64,000 bases of DNA from positions 62,001 through 126,000 of the forward strand of contig JAZRXM010000005.1 of the NCBI GenBank assembly GCA_045600205.1. The letters are read 5' to 3'. The notes beneath the pieces are model-generated. The model was not told the origin of the DNA and made no database searches. It saw nothing but the letters and a program-made list of their open reading frames with translations. Positions 28,962 to 37,928 of the stretch are shown here, one piece after another (the stretch's first letter is position 1; the number at the start of each line of letters is the position of its first letter). The DNA is from Firm-04 sp045600205 (lineage in GTDB: Bacteria; Bacillota; Clostridia; Oscillospirales; Ruminococcaceae). Both the position numbers and the translations under genes were made by a program.

Positions 28962-30548
28962 ATGAAAAAACGGCAATCGGTACTCGGCGGGTCGCTGCTG
29001 CTGATGGCGGCGGCGGCTTGCAGCAAACTGCTCGGAGCTTGCTTTCGCATTCCGCTGACAGCGTTGCTCGGCGGCGAAGGCATGGGGTATTTTTCAAGTG
29101 CATACGGGCTTTTTCTTCCCGTATTCTCGTTATCCGTCACGGGAATGAACACCGCCCTTGCCGCGCAGACCGCGAAGTTGCTTTCGCAAGACCGCACTGC
29201 GGATGCCGAAGCGCTCCGCCGACTATCCATTCGGCTGTTTGGCTTGGTCGGAGCAGTCGGCAGTATGCTGCTCTACGCCTTTGCAGAACCGATATGTACG
29301 TATTTTCTGCACAATCGTGGGGCACTCGCTGCCGTGCGATGCTTTGCCCCCGCAATCTTTTTTTGCTGTATCAGCGCGGCGTTGCGCGGGGCACACGAGG
29401 GCTTTCAGGATATGCGTCCGACTGCCTGTTCCGAATTTGCAGAGGGCGTCGTAAAACTAATGAGCGGACTGTTTTTTTGCAGATATGTGATAAATCACGA
29501 TCATACGGCGTTATCGTTCTTCTCACACGGCGATTCACTCCCGCAGTTGGCGGCGGCTGCCGCCATTCTCGGTGTGACCTGTTCTACTGTCGCAGGTCTG
29601 CTGACACTCTTGCCGTTTCGCCTTCCGCATGGTTCAAAATCCACGCAAACGCAAAGTAATCGTCAACTTCTGCGTGGGCTGATGCAGCTTCTTTTGCCGA
29701 TATCCGCTGCGGCACTGGTCACCAATCTCACCGCTGTCATAGACCTTGCCACCGGAATGCGCGGTTTAGAGGCATTTCTCCGCCTGCACCCTGATGAAAT
29801 ACTGCCGCGCCTGCTACCCGTACAAAATACCAACTATTTATATGGTGCATTTTCGGGGCTTGCCGTGACCGTTTTCAGCCTTGTCCCCTCTGTGACAAAT
29901 ATGCTTGGAAAAGGCGTATTACCTGCATTTGCAAACGCTCACGCCGCAGGGGACATTTCCGCGATGCAGACCCGTATGCAAGAAGCGCTCCGTCCGACTG
30001 CTTTTCTGGCGATTCCAGCAGGACTGGGTATTGCGGCACTCCCCGCCCCGATCCTGACGCTTCTGTTTTCCACTCGTCCCGCGGAGGTCGCAATCGCAGC
30101 GAAGCCACTCATTTTCCTTGGATTTGCGTTAATTCCGCTGGCTCTGGCTTATCCTCTGATGAGTATGCTGCAAGCTGCGGATGCCGCCCCCTGCACGGTT
30201 CTGGGAATGCTTTTTGGCGCAGCGGTCAAACTATTCTGTAATCTTCTGTTGATCCCAAGGTTCGGTGTTGTCGGAATCGCTGTATCTACGATGATTTGTG
30301 ACATCGTCATTTTTCTGTGGATGCTTGTCGCGTTCCGCATCCGCATACGAATTTCCACCCACCTGCTTTCCGTTTCACTCCCGTATCTGTTTGGCGGAAT
30401 GCTCTGTGCATTGGCTGCAAAGCACACATATTTCACGCTTTTGCGGCATATTCCGCAAGCAGCCGCATTGTTTGGCGCGATTGGTACAGGCGGCGCAGTA
30501 TATCTCGCAGTTATGTTTCTATTGCATAAAAAAGCCGCAGATGCGTAA
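28962..30548 (+). CDS. SpoVB-like polysaccharide/lipid flippase (MOP superfamily)
   Basis: The start is ATG at 28962 (MKKRQSVLGGSLLLM), with GGGAGG 8 nt upstream. The product has about 528 residues and 12-14 hydrophobic helices. The N-terminal pattern (GSLLLM.AAACSKLLGACFRIPL..LLGGEGMGYF) is typical of SpoVB/YtgP/MurJ-related exporters of the MOP family, which flip lipid-linked oligosaccharides or peptidoglycan precursors. It could act in sporulation cortex synthesis or in cell-wall glycan export; the sequence alone does not decide. It stands alone between divergent and convergent neighbours. Confidence 0.85.
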   Translation: MKKRQSVLGGSLLLMAAAACSKLLGACFRIPLTALLGGEGMGYFSSAYGLFLPVFSLSVTGMNTALAAQTAKLLSQDRTADAEALRRLSIRLFGLVGAVGSMLLYAFAEPICTYFLHNRGALAAVRCFAPAIFFCCISAALRGAHEGFQDMRPTACSEFAEGVVKLMSGLFFCRYVINHDHTALSFFSHGDSLPQLAAAAAILGVTCSTVAGLLTLLPFRLPHGSKSTQTQSNRQLLRGLMQLLLPISAAALVTNLTAVIDLATGMRGLEAFLRLHPDEILPRLLPVQNTNYLYGAFSGLAVTVFSLVPSVTNMLGKGVLPAFANAHAAGDISAMQTRMQEALRPTAFLAIPAGLGIAALPAPILTLLFSTRPAEVAIAAKPLIFLGFALIPLALAYPLMSMLQAADAAPCTVLGMLFGAAVKLFCNLLLIPRFGVVGIAVSTMICDIVIFLWMLVAFRIRIRISTHLLSVSLPYLFGGMLCALAAKHTYFTLLRHIPQAAALFGAIGTGGAVYLAVMFLLHKKAADA

Positions 30549-30572
30549 AAAGCACCTGCGGTTTATTGTTTT
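30527..30572. terminator. Bidirectional terminator between spoVB-like and XRE genes
   Basis: CCGCAGaTGC (30535-30544) pairs with GCAcCTGCGG (30552-30561). T-runs follow in both directions (TTTATTGTTTTT on plus, CTTTTTTATG on minus). The stem overlaps the last codons of the plus-strand gene. Confidence 0.85.
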
Positions 30573-31219
30573 TCTGTGGGATGCAGCCGCGACCAGAGAA
30601 TAATAATGATCTGCGCGGGAATACCAAGGAAAAACACTTTCCAGATATGATACCGCCAGAACGTGATATACAGTGTTGCCAGTAATGACCACACCAGAAT
30701 CGAAATAATGACGTAATTCAGGCGGCGGTTGAACCAGATGGAATTGAACACCAGCCAGACAATTGCGGTCACAGGCAGGGAATACAGAAACGTCAGCGGC
30801 GTTTTTTTCGAACCCGGAATAAAAATGTCCAGCGATACGAAGCAAATGGTTGCGATCAGCCAGACCAGCAGTGCCGCCAGCCAGGCAATGATACGCCGTT
30901 TTCGTTGCGATGCCGCACGTTCCTCGGGTGTCGGCTCCGCTTTCGTTTCCTCTGACACTTCCTCTGATTCAGTCGGCAAAGCAATTGCAAGCCGCGTTTC
31001 TCTCTCCTCAGGTGACTCCACAAGCACATCCAAAGAAACATGATAAAGGTCAGCAATCTGCTTGAGAATATACAAATCAGGGAGAGATTCGCCGCGCTCC
31101 CATTTGGACACCGCCTTGTCTGAATAGTGCAGCAATTCGGCAAGCTGAAGCTGCGTATATTGGTTCTCCTTGCGCAATGCGATCAGGTTTGCCGCGACAT
31201 TTTTCTTAAATTGCTCCAA
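30563..31219 (-). CDS. XRE-family HTH regulator with C-terminal membrane helices
   Basis: The start codon is TTG at 31219 (MEQFKKNVAANL), preceded by GTGAGG at 5 nt. The product has 218 residues. Residues 6-62 are an XRE helix-turn-helix (TQLQLAELLHYSDKAVSKWERGESLPD). An acidic linker follows (about 70-105), then three to four membrane helices from about residue 108. Membrane-tethered XRE proteins are common in Clostridia; signals and targets are unknown. It is divergent from degV, so it may control that promoter, but the operator present there is more typical of a dimeric TetR-like protein. Confidence 0.87.
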   Translation of the reverse strand: MEQFKKNVAANLIALRKENQYTQLQLAELLHYSDKAVSKWERGESLPDLYILKQIADLYHVSLDVLVESPEERETRLAIALPTESEEVSEETKAEPTPEERAASQRKRRIIAWLAALLVWLIATICFVSLDIFIPGSKKTPLTFLYSLPVTAIVWLVFNSIWFNRRLNYVIISILVWSLLATLYITFWRYHIWKVFFLGIPAQIIIILWSRLHPTEKQ

Positions 31220-31249
31220 GTTTGCCTCACTTCCTTACCAGTTTCCCTT

Positions 31250-31278
31250 ATTATACCACATTTTTCAAAAGAATGCAA
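31250..31278 (-). promoter_or_regulatory. Promoter of the XRE regulator
   Basis: ATGCAA (31273-31278), 17-bp spacer ending AAATGTGG, TATAAT (31250-31255). The AAATGTGGTATAATAA block is identical to that in the LysR promoter at 51315. Confidence 0.75.
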
Positions 31279-31293
31279 GTGCGATTTTTCAAT

Positions 31294-31370
31294 CACTCTA
31301 CCGGCAGTAGAGTGGCGTATTTTCGACTCTACCGTTCTATTCCGTGTAGTTTCCGGTCTACCGGCAGAAG
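31294..31370. promoter_or_regulatory. Operator cluster upstream of degV: one perfect palindrome and two related half-sites
   Basis: CACTCTAC-cggca-GTAGAGTG (31294-31314) is a perfect 8-bp inverted repeat. ACTCTACCG recurs at 31326-31334 and GTCTACCGGCAGAAG at 31356-31370, the last abutting the degV -35. A near copy lies upstream of hlyIII (21432-21449). The pattern fits cooperative repression or activation by a dimeric regulator. Confidence 0.6.
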
Positions 31371-31374
31371 TATC

Positions 31375-31403
31375 GTGACATTTAGGCGTTGCTGCGATAC
31401 AAT
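31375..31403 (+). promoter_or_regulatory. Promoter of degV
   Basis: GTGACA (31375-31380), 17-bp spacer, TACAAT (31398-31403). The -10 lies inside GATACaataGTATC, a small inverted repeat. Confidence 0.65.
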
Positions 31404-31435
31404 AGTATCAGCAAAGACAGAAAGGAGTCATTCCT

Positions 31436-32305
31436 ATGACACAAAATTATGTTCTCGTAACTGACAACGCCTGCGACCTTTCCGAAGAGATGCTATCCCG
31501 CATGGGCATCCCGTTTGTATCTCTGAACGTATTTATGAAAGATGCCCCCGCGCTTCCCTGTACGCTTTCGCATACAGATTTTTATCACGCCCTTCGCAGC
31601 GGACAAGTTGCCTGCACCTCTGCCGCGAATCTCTCGCAATTCCGCGAACTGTTTTCGCAAATTCTCGCAGAGGGCAAGGACATCCTGTATCTGGCATTTT
31701 CGTCTGCACTGAGTTGTATGTATGCAACGGGCAAGCTCGCCGCAGAGGAATTACAGGAGGAATACCCCGACCGCAGAATCATTGTGATAGACAGCCTGTG
31801 TGCCTCGCTTGGGCAGGGCTTGTTGGTATACCATGCCGCACAAAAGCGCGAAGCCGGTGCGACACTGGAGGAGCTTGCCGCATATCTCACGGAGCAGCGG
31901 CTGAAAACCGTTCACTGGTTTACCGTGGATGATCTGATGTACCTGAAACGCGGCGGCAGAGTCAGTACTGCATCGGCACTGGCGGGGACACTGCTCGGCA
32001 TCAAACCGATCATGCGCGTGAACAATGAGGGCAAACTCACGGTTTATTCCAAAGTCCGCGGCAGGAAAGCCTCGCTGCAAATGCTTGCCAAACGCTACTG
32101 CGAGGAATGCACAGCCCGTGAAGCACCTGTCTACATCTGTCAGGCGGATTGTCTTGCGGATGCAGAATGTCTGAAAGAGATGCTGCAAACCGAATGTGGT
32201 GTAAAACATATCACCATTGGAGAAATCGGCGGTGTCATCGGCTCACATACGGGACCGGGTGCAATCGGATTGTTTTACACCGCAGATGAACGTGAAACGC
32301 CATGA
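31436..32305 (+). CDS. DegV family fatty-acid-binding protein (FakB-like)
   Basis: The protein has 289 residues. The N terminus (VTDNACDLSEEM..RMGIPFV.L) and the motif SSALSCMY near residue 84 are typical of the DegV fatty-acid pocket. LMYLKRGGRVS near 165 and VIGSHTGPGAIGLFY near 272 are further family landmarks. DegV/FakB proteins present fatty acids to the kinase FakA for phosphorylation and incorporation into phospholipid. AAAGGAG lies 8 nt before the ATG. fakA is not in the window. An operator-like cluster precedes the promoter. Confidence 0.92.
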   Translation: MTQNYVLVTDNACDLSEEMLSRMGIPFVSLNVFMKDAPALPCTLSHTDFYHALRSGQVACTSAANLSQFRELFSQILAEGKDILYLAFSSALSCMYATGKLAAEELQEEYPDRRIIVIDSLCASLGQGLLVYHAAQKREAGATLEELAAYLTEQRLKTVHWFTVDDLMYLKRGGRVSTASALAGTLLGIKPIMRVNNEGKLTVYSKVRGRKASLQMLAKRYCEECTAREAPVYICQADCLADAECLKEMLQTECGVKHITIGEIGGVIGSHTGPGAIGLFYTADERETP

Positions 32306-32401
32306 GTTATCCGCGAAGCGCACCAAAATTTTTCTCGAAAAATCGCAGAGCCCAGAGGCGGCGAAACACTCTTTTTCGTCAAACGAATCAGGAAGGGTGC
32401 A

Positions 32402-32427
32402 GGGGAACCCCAGCCAAGGGGTTCCCC
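32402..32427 (+). terminator. Hairpin terminator downstream of degV
   Basis: GGGGAACCCC and GGGGTTCCCC form a perfect 10-bp stem with a 6-nt loop, followed by ATATTTTAT. The T-run is imperfect but the stem is very stable. Each arm is itself palindromic. Confidence 0.6.
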
Positions 32428-32600
32428 ATATTTTATATCAACTGCTCATTGCTTCCACTGTGAACCGTCCATGCAAATTGTGCCATCGGGAGCAGTAATG
32501 GTAATTTGATTTGTTGCAACAATTACAGTATAACCGCAAAACAAATAAAAAGCAAGTCATTCTTCACAGCTTGCACCAAACAATTCCCAGAATGCAAAAT

Positions 32601-32632
32601 ACGGCGCATGGAGAAATGACTCCATGCGCCGT
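32601..32632 (-). terminator. Terminator of the ABC-F gene
   Basis: ACGGCGCATGGAG and CTCCATGCGCCGT form a perfect 13-bp stem with a 6-nt loop, followed on the minus strand by ATTTTGC. It begins 7 bp beyond the stop codon. Confidence 0.8.
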
Positions 32633-32638
32633 AAACGC

Positions 32639-34192
32639 TCATACGACCTTTGTCGTCCAGTCCTCCAGACTCCAGACCGTATCTGCAACATCCATATAAA
32701 ATTCAGGCTCGTGGCTGACAAGCAGCACCGTACCATGATAGTTGCGGATCGCCTCTTTCAGCGATTCTTTTGCATCCACATCCAGATGGTTGGTCGGCTC
32801 ATCCAGCACCAGCAGATTGACATTTTTCAGCATCACCTTGCAAAGCCGCACTTTCGCATTCTCGCCGCCCGAAAGCACCCGCATCTGCGAGGTGATATGT
32901 TCCGTCGTCAGACCGCATTTGGCAAGTGCTGCACGCACCTCACCGTTGGTCATGGCGGGGTACGCATCCCAGATGGTTTGCAGCGCGGTTGCGGAGGTTG
33001 CTTCCTCCTCCTGCTCAAAATAGCCGTACTCTACAAACTGGTCATGCTCCACCGAACCCGCAACGGGCGGTATGAGTTTCAGCAATGTTTTCAGCAGCGT
33101 CGATTTACCCAATCCGTTGACACCGCGGATGGCGATTTTCTGACCACATTCCACTTTCAGCGAAACGGGTCTGGTCAGCGGCTCGCCATAGCCCAGCACC
33201 AGATCTTTACACTCAATGACCACGCGACCGGGAGTTCGCGCAGACGCAAACGAAAAAGTCGGCTTGATTTTCTCGGCTGCAAGGGTGACCCTATCCATTT
33301 TATCGAGCTTTTTCTGGCGTGATTTCGCCATATTTGTGGTTGCGACACGCGCCTTATTGCGGGCAATGAAATCTTCCAGATCTGCGATTTCCTTCTGCTG
33401 TTTCTCGTATGCCTGCTCAAGCTGCCGTTTTTTGAGGTCATACATCCGCAGAAAATTCTCGTAGTCGCCCGAATAGCGCGTCAGTACGGCATTTTCCACA
33501 TGATAGACGACATTGACGACCGCATTCATGAATGAGGTGTCATGGGATACCAGAATAAACGCATTTTCGTAATTTTGGAGGAAGTTTTTCAGCCATGCGA
33601 TGTGATTTTCATCGAGGAAGTTGGTCGGCTCATCGAGAATCAGAATCATCGGATTTTCGAGCAAAACCTTCGCCAGCAGTACCTTTGCACGCTGACCGCC
33701 CGAAAGCTCCGAAACATCTCTGTCCAGACCGATCTCGCCAAGACCCAGACCGTTTGCATACTCTGAAATCTTCGCATCTATGGTATAATAGCCACTGTAA
33801 TCGAGAATGCCCTGAATCTCGCCGACATCCTCCATAGCCTCCGCCAGTTCTTCCTCAGAGCAGTCGCCCATTTTGTCGTAGAGCGCGAGCATTTCCTGCT
33901 CCAGCTCCTCCAGATGCACAAATGCCTCGCGCAGCACATCCGCGATGGTTTTGCCCTTTTCGAGCGTGCTGTACTGATCAAGGTAGCCTGTGGTGATATG
34001 TCTGCACCACTCGATTTTGCCCTCGTCGGGCATGAGTTTGCCTGTGATGATGTTCAGAAACGTAGATTTGCCCTCACCGTTTGCGCCCACCAGACCAACG
34101 TGCTCGCCTTTCAGCAAACGAAACGACGCATCATTGAGGATCTGCCGCGCACCAAAGCCGTGGGTAACGTGTTCGACATTGAGGATACTCAT
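32639..34192 (-). CDS. ABC-F family ATPase (YbiT/YkpA-like)
   Basis: The protein has 517 residues with two ABC domains and no membrane segment. The first Walker A is GANGEGKST, with signature LSGGQRAK and Walker B LILDEPTNFLD. The second has GVNGLGKST, LSGGENAK and LVLDEPTNHLD. The domains are joined by a charged helical linker (about 250-300, KKRQLEQAYEKQQKEIADLEDFIARNKAR), the P-site tRNA interaction motif of ABC-F proteins. These factors act on ribosomes, either rescuing or regulating translation; some protect from antibiotics. Which role applies here cannot be told from sequence. It follows the small protein at 34213 in the same operon. Confidence 0.9.
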   Translation of the reverse strand: MSILNVEHVTHGFGARQILNDASFRLLKGEHVGLVGANGEGKSTFLNIITGKLMPDEGKIEWCRHITTGYLDQYSTLEKGKTIADVLREAFVHLEELEQEMLALYDKMGDCSEEELAEAMEDVGEIQGILDYSGYYTIDAKISEYANGLGLGEIGLDRDVSELSGGQRAKVLLAKVLLENPMILILDEPTNFLDENHIAWLKNFLQNYENAFILVSHDTSFMNAVVNVVYHVENAVLTRYSGDYENFLRMYDLKKRQLEQAYEKQQKEIADLEDFIARNKARVATTNMAKSRQKKLDKMDRVTLAAEKIKPTFSFASARTPGRVVIECKDLVLGYGEPLTRPVSLKVECGQKIAIRGVNGLGKSTLLKTLLKLIPPVAGSVEHDQFVEYGYFEQEEEATSATALQTIWDAYPAMTNGEVRAALAKCGLTTEHITSQMRVLSGGENAKVRLCKVMLKNVNLLVLDEPTNHLDVDAKESLKEAIRNYHGTVLLVSHEPEFYMDVADTVWSLEDWTTKVV

Positions 34193-34212
34193 ATCAAAAT
34201 CTCCCTATCTGC

Positions 34213-34464
34213 TCAGGATTCAGGTGCTTCAGCGGCTTTGCTCATGGCAAGAGCCTTGAATTCACGGAACAACTCGATATCGTCAGGGGTCACACGGATA
34301 TTCGAGAGAATCTCCTCGCCTGCGGCATTTTTGATTTTGACCTCAATGACCGAGCCCTCGCCGACATAGCTGCCCGCCACACTGATAAACCGCAGAAATT
34401 TCGGATGATTTTCGCGGAATTTATCGAGCAGACCTTTGATTTTGAAAATACCCATAGGGTTCAT
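34213..34464 (-). CDS. Small uncharacterised protein (83 aa)
   Basis: It begins MNPMGIFKIKGLLDKFRENHPKFLRFI; GAAGGAG lies 8 nt before the ATG. The pattern suggests an N-terminal amphipathic helix followed by a small beta domain (GEGSVIEVKIKNAAGEEILSNIRVTPDDIELFREF). No signal peptide or known motif. It sits between the ClpE-like gene and the ABC-F gene, 20 nt before the latter. Function unknown. Confidence 0.75.
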   Translation of the reverse strand: MNPMGIFKIKGLLDKFRENHPKFLRFISVAGSYVGEGSVIEVKIKNAAGEEILSNIRVTPDDIELFREFKALAMSKAAEAPES

Positions 34465-34490
34465 AACAAATACTCCTTCTCAAAAGAAAC

Positions 34491-34516
34491 CGACATTCCC
34501 CGACAGGAGAATGTCG
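34491..34516 (-). terminator. Hairpin after the ClpE-like gene
   Basis: CGACATTC and GAATGTCG form an 8-bp stem with a 10-nt loop; on the minus strand GTTTCTTTTG follows. It may attenuate rather than end transcription, since the next gene starts only 27 bp downstream and has no obvious promoter. Confidence 0.55.
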
Positions 34517-34532
34517 ATTTTACGTTGTTTTA

Positions 34533-36872
34533 TCAATCAGCATCGACAGAAATGCTTTCCTCGCCGCCCTTGATGTGAATGGCAGAAATCTGTTTTCCGC
34601 TTTCGATCATCAGTGCAGCAATTTTGTCATCGACATGGTCACGCAGCACACGGCGAATATCACGCGCACCGTACTGATGTCCGAATGCCTGCTTTGCGAT
34701 CCATTTGAGTGCGGCATCGTCCCAATCGAGGACAATATTCTGCTCTGCAAGTGCCTCTGCGGTTTCGGAGAGCATCAGCCCTGCGATTTGCGCGTAGTTC
34801 TCCTCCGAAAGCGGACGGAACACGATGATATCGTCCACACGACCGACAAATTCGGGACGCAAAAATTCTTTCAGGGATTTCATCGCTTTTTCGCGGGAAA
34901 TCTCCTCCGTGGTACGGTTGAAGCCGACACCGACCGACTTATCAGTGCTGCCTGCGTTGGAAGTCATCACAATGACGGTGTTCTCGAAATTGACGGTTCT
35001 GCCCTGTGCATCGTCAATGCTGCCCTCATCCAGAATTTGCAGCAGCAGATTCATGACGTCAGGATGTGCCTTTTCGATCTCGTCAAACAGAATAACGGAA
35101 TAAGGTCTGCGGCGGACTTTTTCGGTCAACTGACCCGCCTCGTCATAGCCGACATAACCGGGAGGCGAACCAATCATACGCGAAACAGCGTGCTTTTCCA
35201 TATATTCAGTCATATCCAGACGAATCAGCGGCTCTGTGGAATCAAACAATTCCGCAGAAAGCACCTTGACGAGTTCCGTTTTACCGACACCCGTAGGTCC
35301 GACAAAAATGAACGATGCCGGACGTCTGCGCTTGGAAAGCTGTACACGGGAACGCTTGATGGCACCCGCCAGAGCCTTGATTGCCTCATCCTGACCGATA
35401 ATTTTCTCGGAAAGGCGTGTTTCGAGGTTCTGGAGCTTTTCATACTCTGTTTCCTCAATTTTATTCGCAGGAATTCCGGTCCACAGTTCAATGACATGAG
35501 CCAGATCCTCTGCCTCGACATGGACTTCCTCCGCCTGCTTCTTGAGGTCATCGTACTTTTGCTGCAAACGGATCAGCTTGCCTTTCTGGTCCGCGAGCTT
35601 TTCGTAATCCGGCTCGGTATCAGACGCAATTTCGTCAATTGCGGTTTCCAGCGCGGTAATTTCGCTTGCAACGACATCCACCTCTGCAATTTCGGGGTGA
35701 CGGATACTCGCATGCGCGCAGCTTTCATCGAGCAGGTCGATTGCCTTATCGGGAAGGAAACGGTCTGTGATATACCGTTCCGAAAGCACCGCGCACATCC
35801 GCACCAGATTCGGTGCAATATGAATGCGGTGATATGCTTCATAATACTGTGCAATCCCGCTCAAAATGGCAACGGTATCCTCAACATTCGGTTCATCGAC
35901 CTTGACAGGCTGGAAACGACGTTCCAACGCGCCGTCTTTCTCGATGAACTTGCGATATTCGGTAAAGGTCGTCGCGCCAATGACCTGAACCTCGCCGCGG
36001 GAAAGGGCAGGTTTCAGGATATTTGCCGCATTCATGGAGCCTTCCGCATCACCTGTGCCGACCAGATTGTGTACCTCGTCGATGAACAGAATCACGTTGC
36101 CCTGCTCCTTGACCTCCTGCACGAGTCCCTTGACGCGGCTTTCAAACTGTCCGCGGAACTGCGTACCTGCGACCAAAGCGGTCAGATCGAGCAAATAGAT
36201 CTTTTTATCGCGCAGATGAAACGGAACATCGCCCGAAGCAATTTTCTGCGCAATACCCTCTGCAATGGCGGTTTTACCGACACCGGGTTCACCGATCAGG
36301 CAGGGATTGTTTTTCTGTCTGCGGGAGAGAATCTGGATCACGCGGGCAATTTCGCGTTCGCGCCCGACTATCCCGTCGAGTTTGCCCTCCTCAGCGCGTT
36401 CACTGAGATTGGTGCAGTAAGAGCCTAAGAATTTCAGTTCTTTTTTCTGCTCCTTTGGAGCCTTGTTTTTCTTGGATTTATCGTTGTCCTTTTTCTCGTT
36501 GTCGCTGTTTTCGGCGTGCTTCTGCTCCTTTTGTGCAGAAGCATCCCCGCCGAACAGTTTTTGGATAAACGAAGGCATCGTACTTGCGCCGCCCGCCTGG
36601 AACGCATCGTCCCCTGCGGCTTCCTCAAAATCCTTCATCTGTTCGTCCATCGGGAACGGGACACCGTTTTCCGTCATTTCCTGCATCTGGTCGCTGATCT
36701 GCTGAACGATCTCGTCCGTCAGCCCCATATGCTCCATATACTCCGTCACCTGCGGAATATTCATATCTTTTGCGCAAAGCAGGCAGTAGCCCTCATTGCG
36801 TTTTTCCGAGCCATGCATCGTTGTGACGAACACGACCGCGGGTCTTTTTTTACATTTGCAGCAATAGACCAT
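34533..36872 (-). CDS. ClpE-like Hsp100 unfoldase with N-terminal zinc finger
   Basis: The protein has 779 residues. An N-terminal zinc ribbon has C4xxC7 and C30xxC33, as in ClpE and McsA. A low-complexity charged linker (about 115-148) follows, then AAA-1 with GEPGVGKT (about 194) and FIDEVHNLVG, a short coiled-coil M region (about 405-455), then AAA-2 with GPTGVGKT (about 527), LFDEIEKAHPD and VMTSNAGS. A VGF tripeptide (about 647) matches the ClpP-docking IGF loop. The ClpC-type N-terminal repeat is absent. Expected role: unfolding damaged proteins for ClpP under stress. clpP, ctsR and mcsB are not nearby. Confidence 0.88.
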   Translation of the reverse strand: MVYCCKCKKRPAVVFVTTMHGSEKRNEGYCLLCAKDMNIPQVTEYMEHMGLTDEIVQQISDQMQEMTENGVPFPMDEQMKDFEEAAGDDAFQAGGASTMPSFIQKLFGGDASAQKEQKHAENSDNEKKDNDKSKKNKAPKEQKKELKFLGSYCTNLSERAEEGKLDGIVGREREIARVIQILSRRQKNNPCLIGEPGVGKTAIAEGIAQKIASGDVPFHLRDKKIYLLDLTALVAGTQFRGQFESRVKGLVQEVKEQGNVILFIDEVHNLVGTGDAEGSMNAANILKPALSRGEVQVIGATTFTEYRKFIEKDGALERRFQPVKVDEPNVEDTVAILSGIAQYYEAYHRIHIAPNLVRMCAVLSERYITDRFLPDKAIDLLDESCAHASIRHPEIAEVDVVASEITALETAIDEIASDTEPDYEKLADQKGKLIRLQQKYDDLKKQAEEVHVEAEDLAHVIELWTGIPANKIEETEYEKLQNLETRLSEKIIGQDEAIKALAGAIKRSRVQLSKRRRPASFIFVGPTGVGKTELVKVLSAELFDSTEPLIRLDMTEYMEKHAVSRMIGSPPGYVGYDEAGQLTEKVRRRPYSVILFDEIEKAHPDVMNLLLQILDEGSIDDAQGRTVNFENTVIVMTSNAGSTDKSVGVGFNRTTEEISREKAMKSLKEFLRPEFVGRVDDIIVFRPLSEENYAQIAGLMLSETAEALAEQNIVLDWDDAALKWIAKQAFGHQYGARDIRRVLRDHVDDKIAALMIESGKQISAIHIKGGEESISVDAD

Positions 36873-36899
36873 TATAACCCTTTCTGAATAGTATATTTA

Positions 36900-37814
36900 T
36901 CATATCAAAATACCGAGTTGTGCGTAAATATACTTATAAATGAATGTTTGACCGATGGCTTCCTCGTTAAAGCACATGAACTCTCCGCCACCGATCAGGA
37001 CGATCAGCCGAATCACCAATGTTGTGATGATGACGACAGCCGCTGCCTCAATGATTCCGAGCAGCGCACCGAGAAAACGGTCCGTGCCTGTCAAAACATT
37101 GAAATATATGCGGTATTTCGTGGCATTTGCGATAATGCCGGCAATAATCATGACAATCGAGAAGATGATAATATACACAAAAATACGGAAGCATTCCGTA
37201 GTCGGCTCCGCGCCAAAGTTATCTTCAATGTATCCTGCGCTGTCCTCTGAGGTATTGTTGACCTTATAGAGCTGTTCCAGCACGGTATTGATCAGAGCAG
37301 GATTGGCATTCATCTGCTGAGTAAAGCTTGCACAGAAATAGCCCGGCAGACGTTCTTCCAGCTGCGAACAGTATTCATCCACAAACGCATCTGTCAGGAT
37401 CTGCTTGAATTCCATCAAGGATTCGGTGGATTGATATCCACATTCCTCATTCACATAGTAATAAAGATTCTTATCGAATTTTGCAGTATCCGGTGGTGCC
37501 AGATATTGTTCAATTTTCTTCTTGGAAAGCACCGCACCGTATTTATGCTCATCAATTGCATCTTTAAAACACTGTGCCACGTCAATGGAATCGTTGACTT
37601 CTTCGATTGCAGCCATATTCGAGGGTCTTGCGACAGTTTCATACAAACTCGGAGCAGCGGCAGCCGAAGCAAACGCCGCGACCACGGTTGCAATCAGATA
37701 GCCCATACAAAGAACAAAAACTTTTGTCAAACCCTTTTTTGCATTGGATATGATAACTCCAATGGCAATCACAACCACAAGAGCGTCAAAAACCCACCAG
37801 AAATCGGTTGCCAT
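36900..37814 (-). CDS. CvpA-like membrane protein with a large central insertion
   Basis: The protein has 304 residues. The first two hydrophobic helices (about 8-55, with NAKKGLTKVF between them) and a final pair (about 210-285, with GALLGIIEAAAVV) fit the CvpA/colicin V production fold. Between them lie about 150 soluble residues, predicted extracytoplasmic, which CvpA proteins usually lack or have shorter. CvpA proteins are linked to envelope homeostasis, without a known activity. AGGAGG precedes the ATG. It lies between DUF5711 and the ClpE-like gene. Confidence 0.72.
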   Translation of the reverse strand: MATDFWWVFDALVVVIAIGVIISNAKKGLTKVFVLCMGYLIATVVAAFASAAAAPSLYETVARPSNMAAIEEVNDSIDVAQCFKDAIDEHKYGAVLSKKKIEQYLAPPDTAKFDKNLYYYVNEECGYQSTESLMEFKQILTDAFVDEYCSQLEERLPGYFCASFTQQMNANPALINTVLEQLYKVNNTSEDSAGYIEDNFGAEPTTECFRIFVYIIIFSIVMIIAGIIANATKYRIYFNVLTGTDRFLGALLGIIEAAAVVIITTLVIRLIVLIGGGEFMCFNEEAIGQTFIYKYIYAQLGILI

Positions 37815-37928
37815 TCAAACTTCCTCCTGTCGCTCGCCGCCACAAAGCGGCTCTTTTTATCTGGAATCCGATGGTTGCGCTCAAACCCCTGAAAACATAA
37901 AAAGACTCCTCTTTATTATCTCTTTTTC

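Larger units (their letters stand above)
32306..32638. other. 333-bp intergenic stretch with a composite repeat-like element and two terminators
   Basis: No gene is supported here. The first ~120 bp ('CGCGAAGCGCACCAAAATTTTTC...CAGAGCCCAGAGGCGGCGAAA...') end in a strong GC hairpin. This arrangement looks like a dispersed intergenic element of the kind repeated in related genomes. 32430-32600 is AT-rich with no recognisable signal. The degV-side and ABC-F-side terminators flank it. Confidence 0.5.

Noticed and set aside
34575..36428. 617-codon plus-strand ORF opposite the ClpE-like gene
   Set aside because: Shadow of a gene with two complete AAA+ modules.
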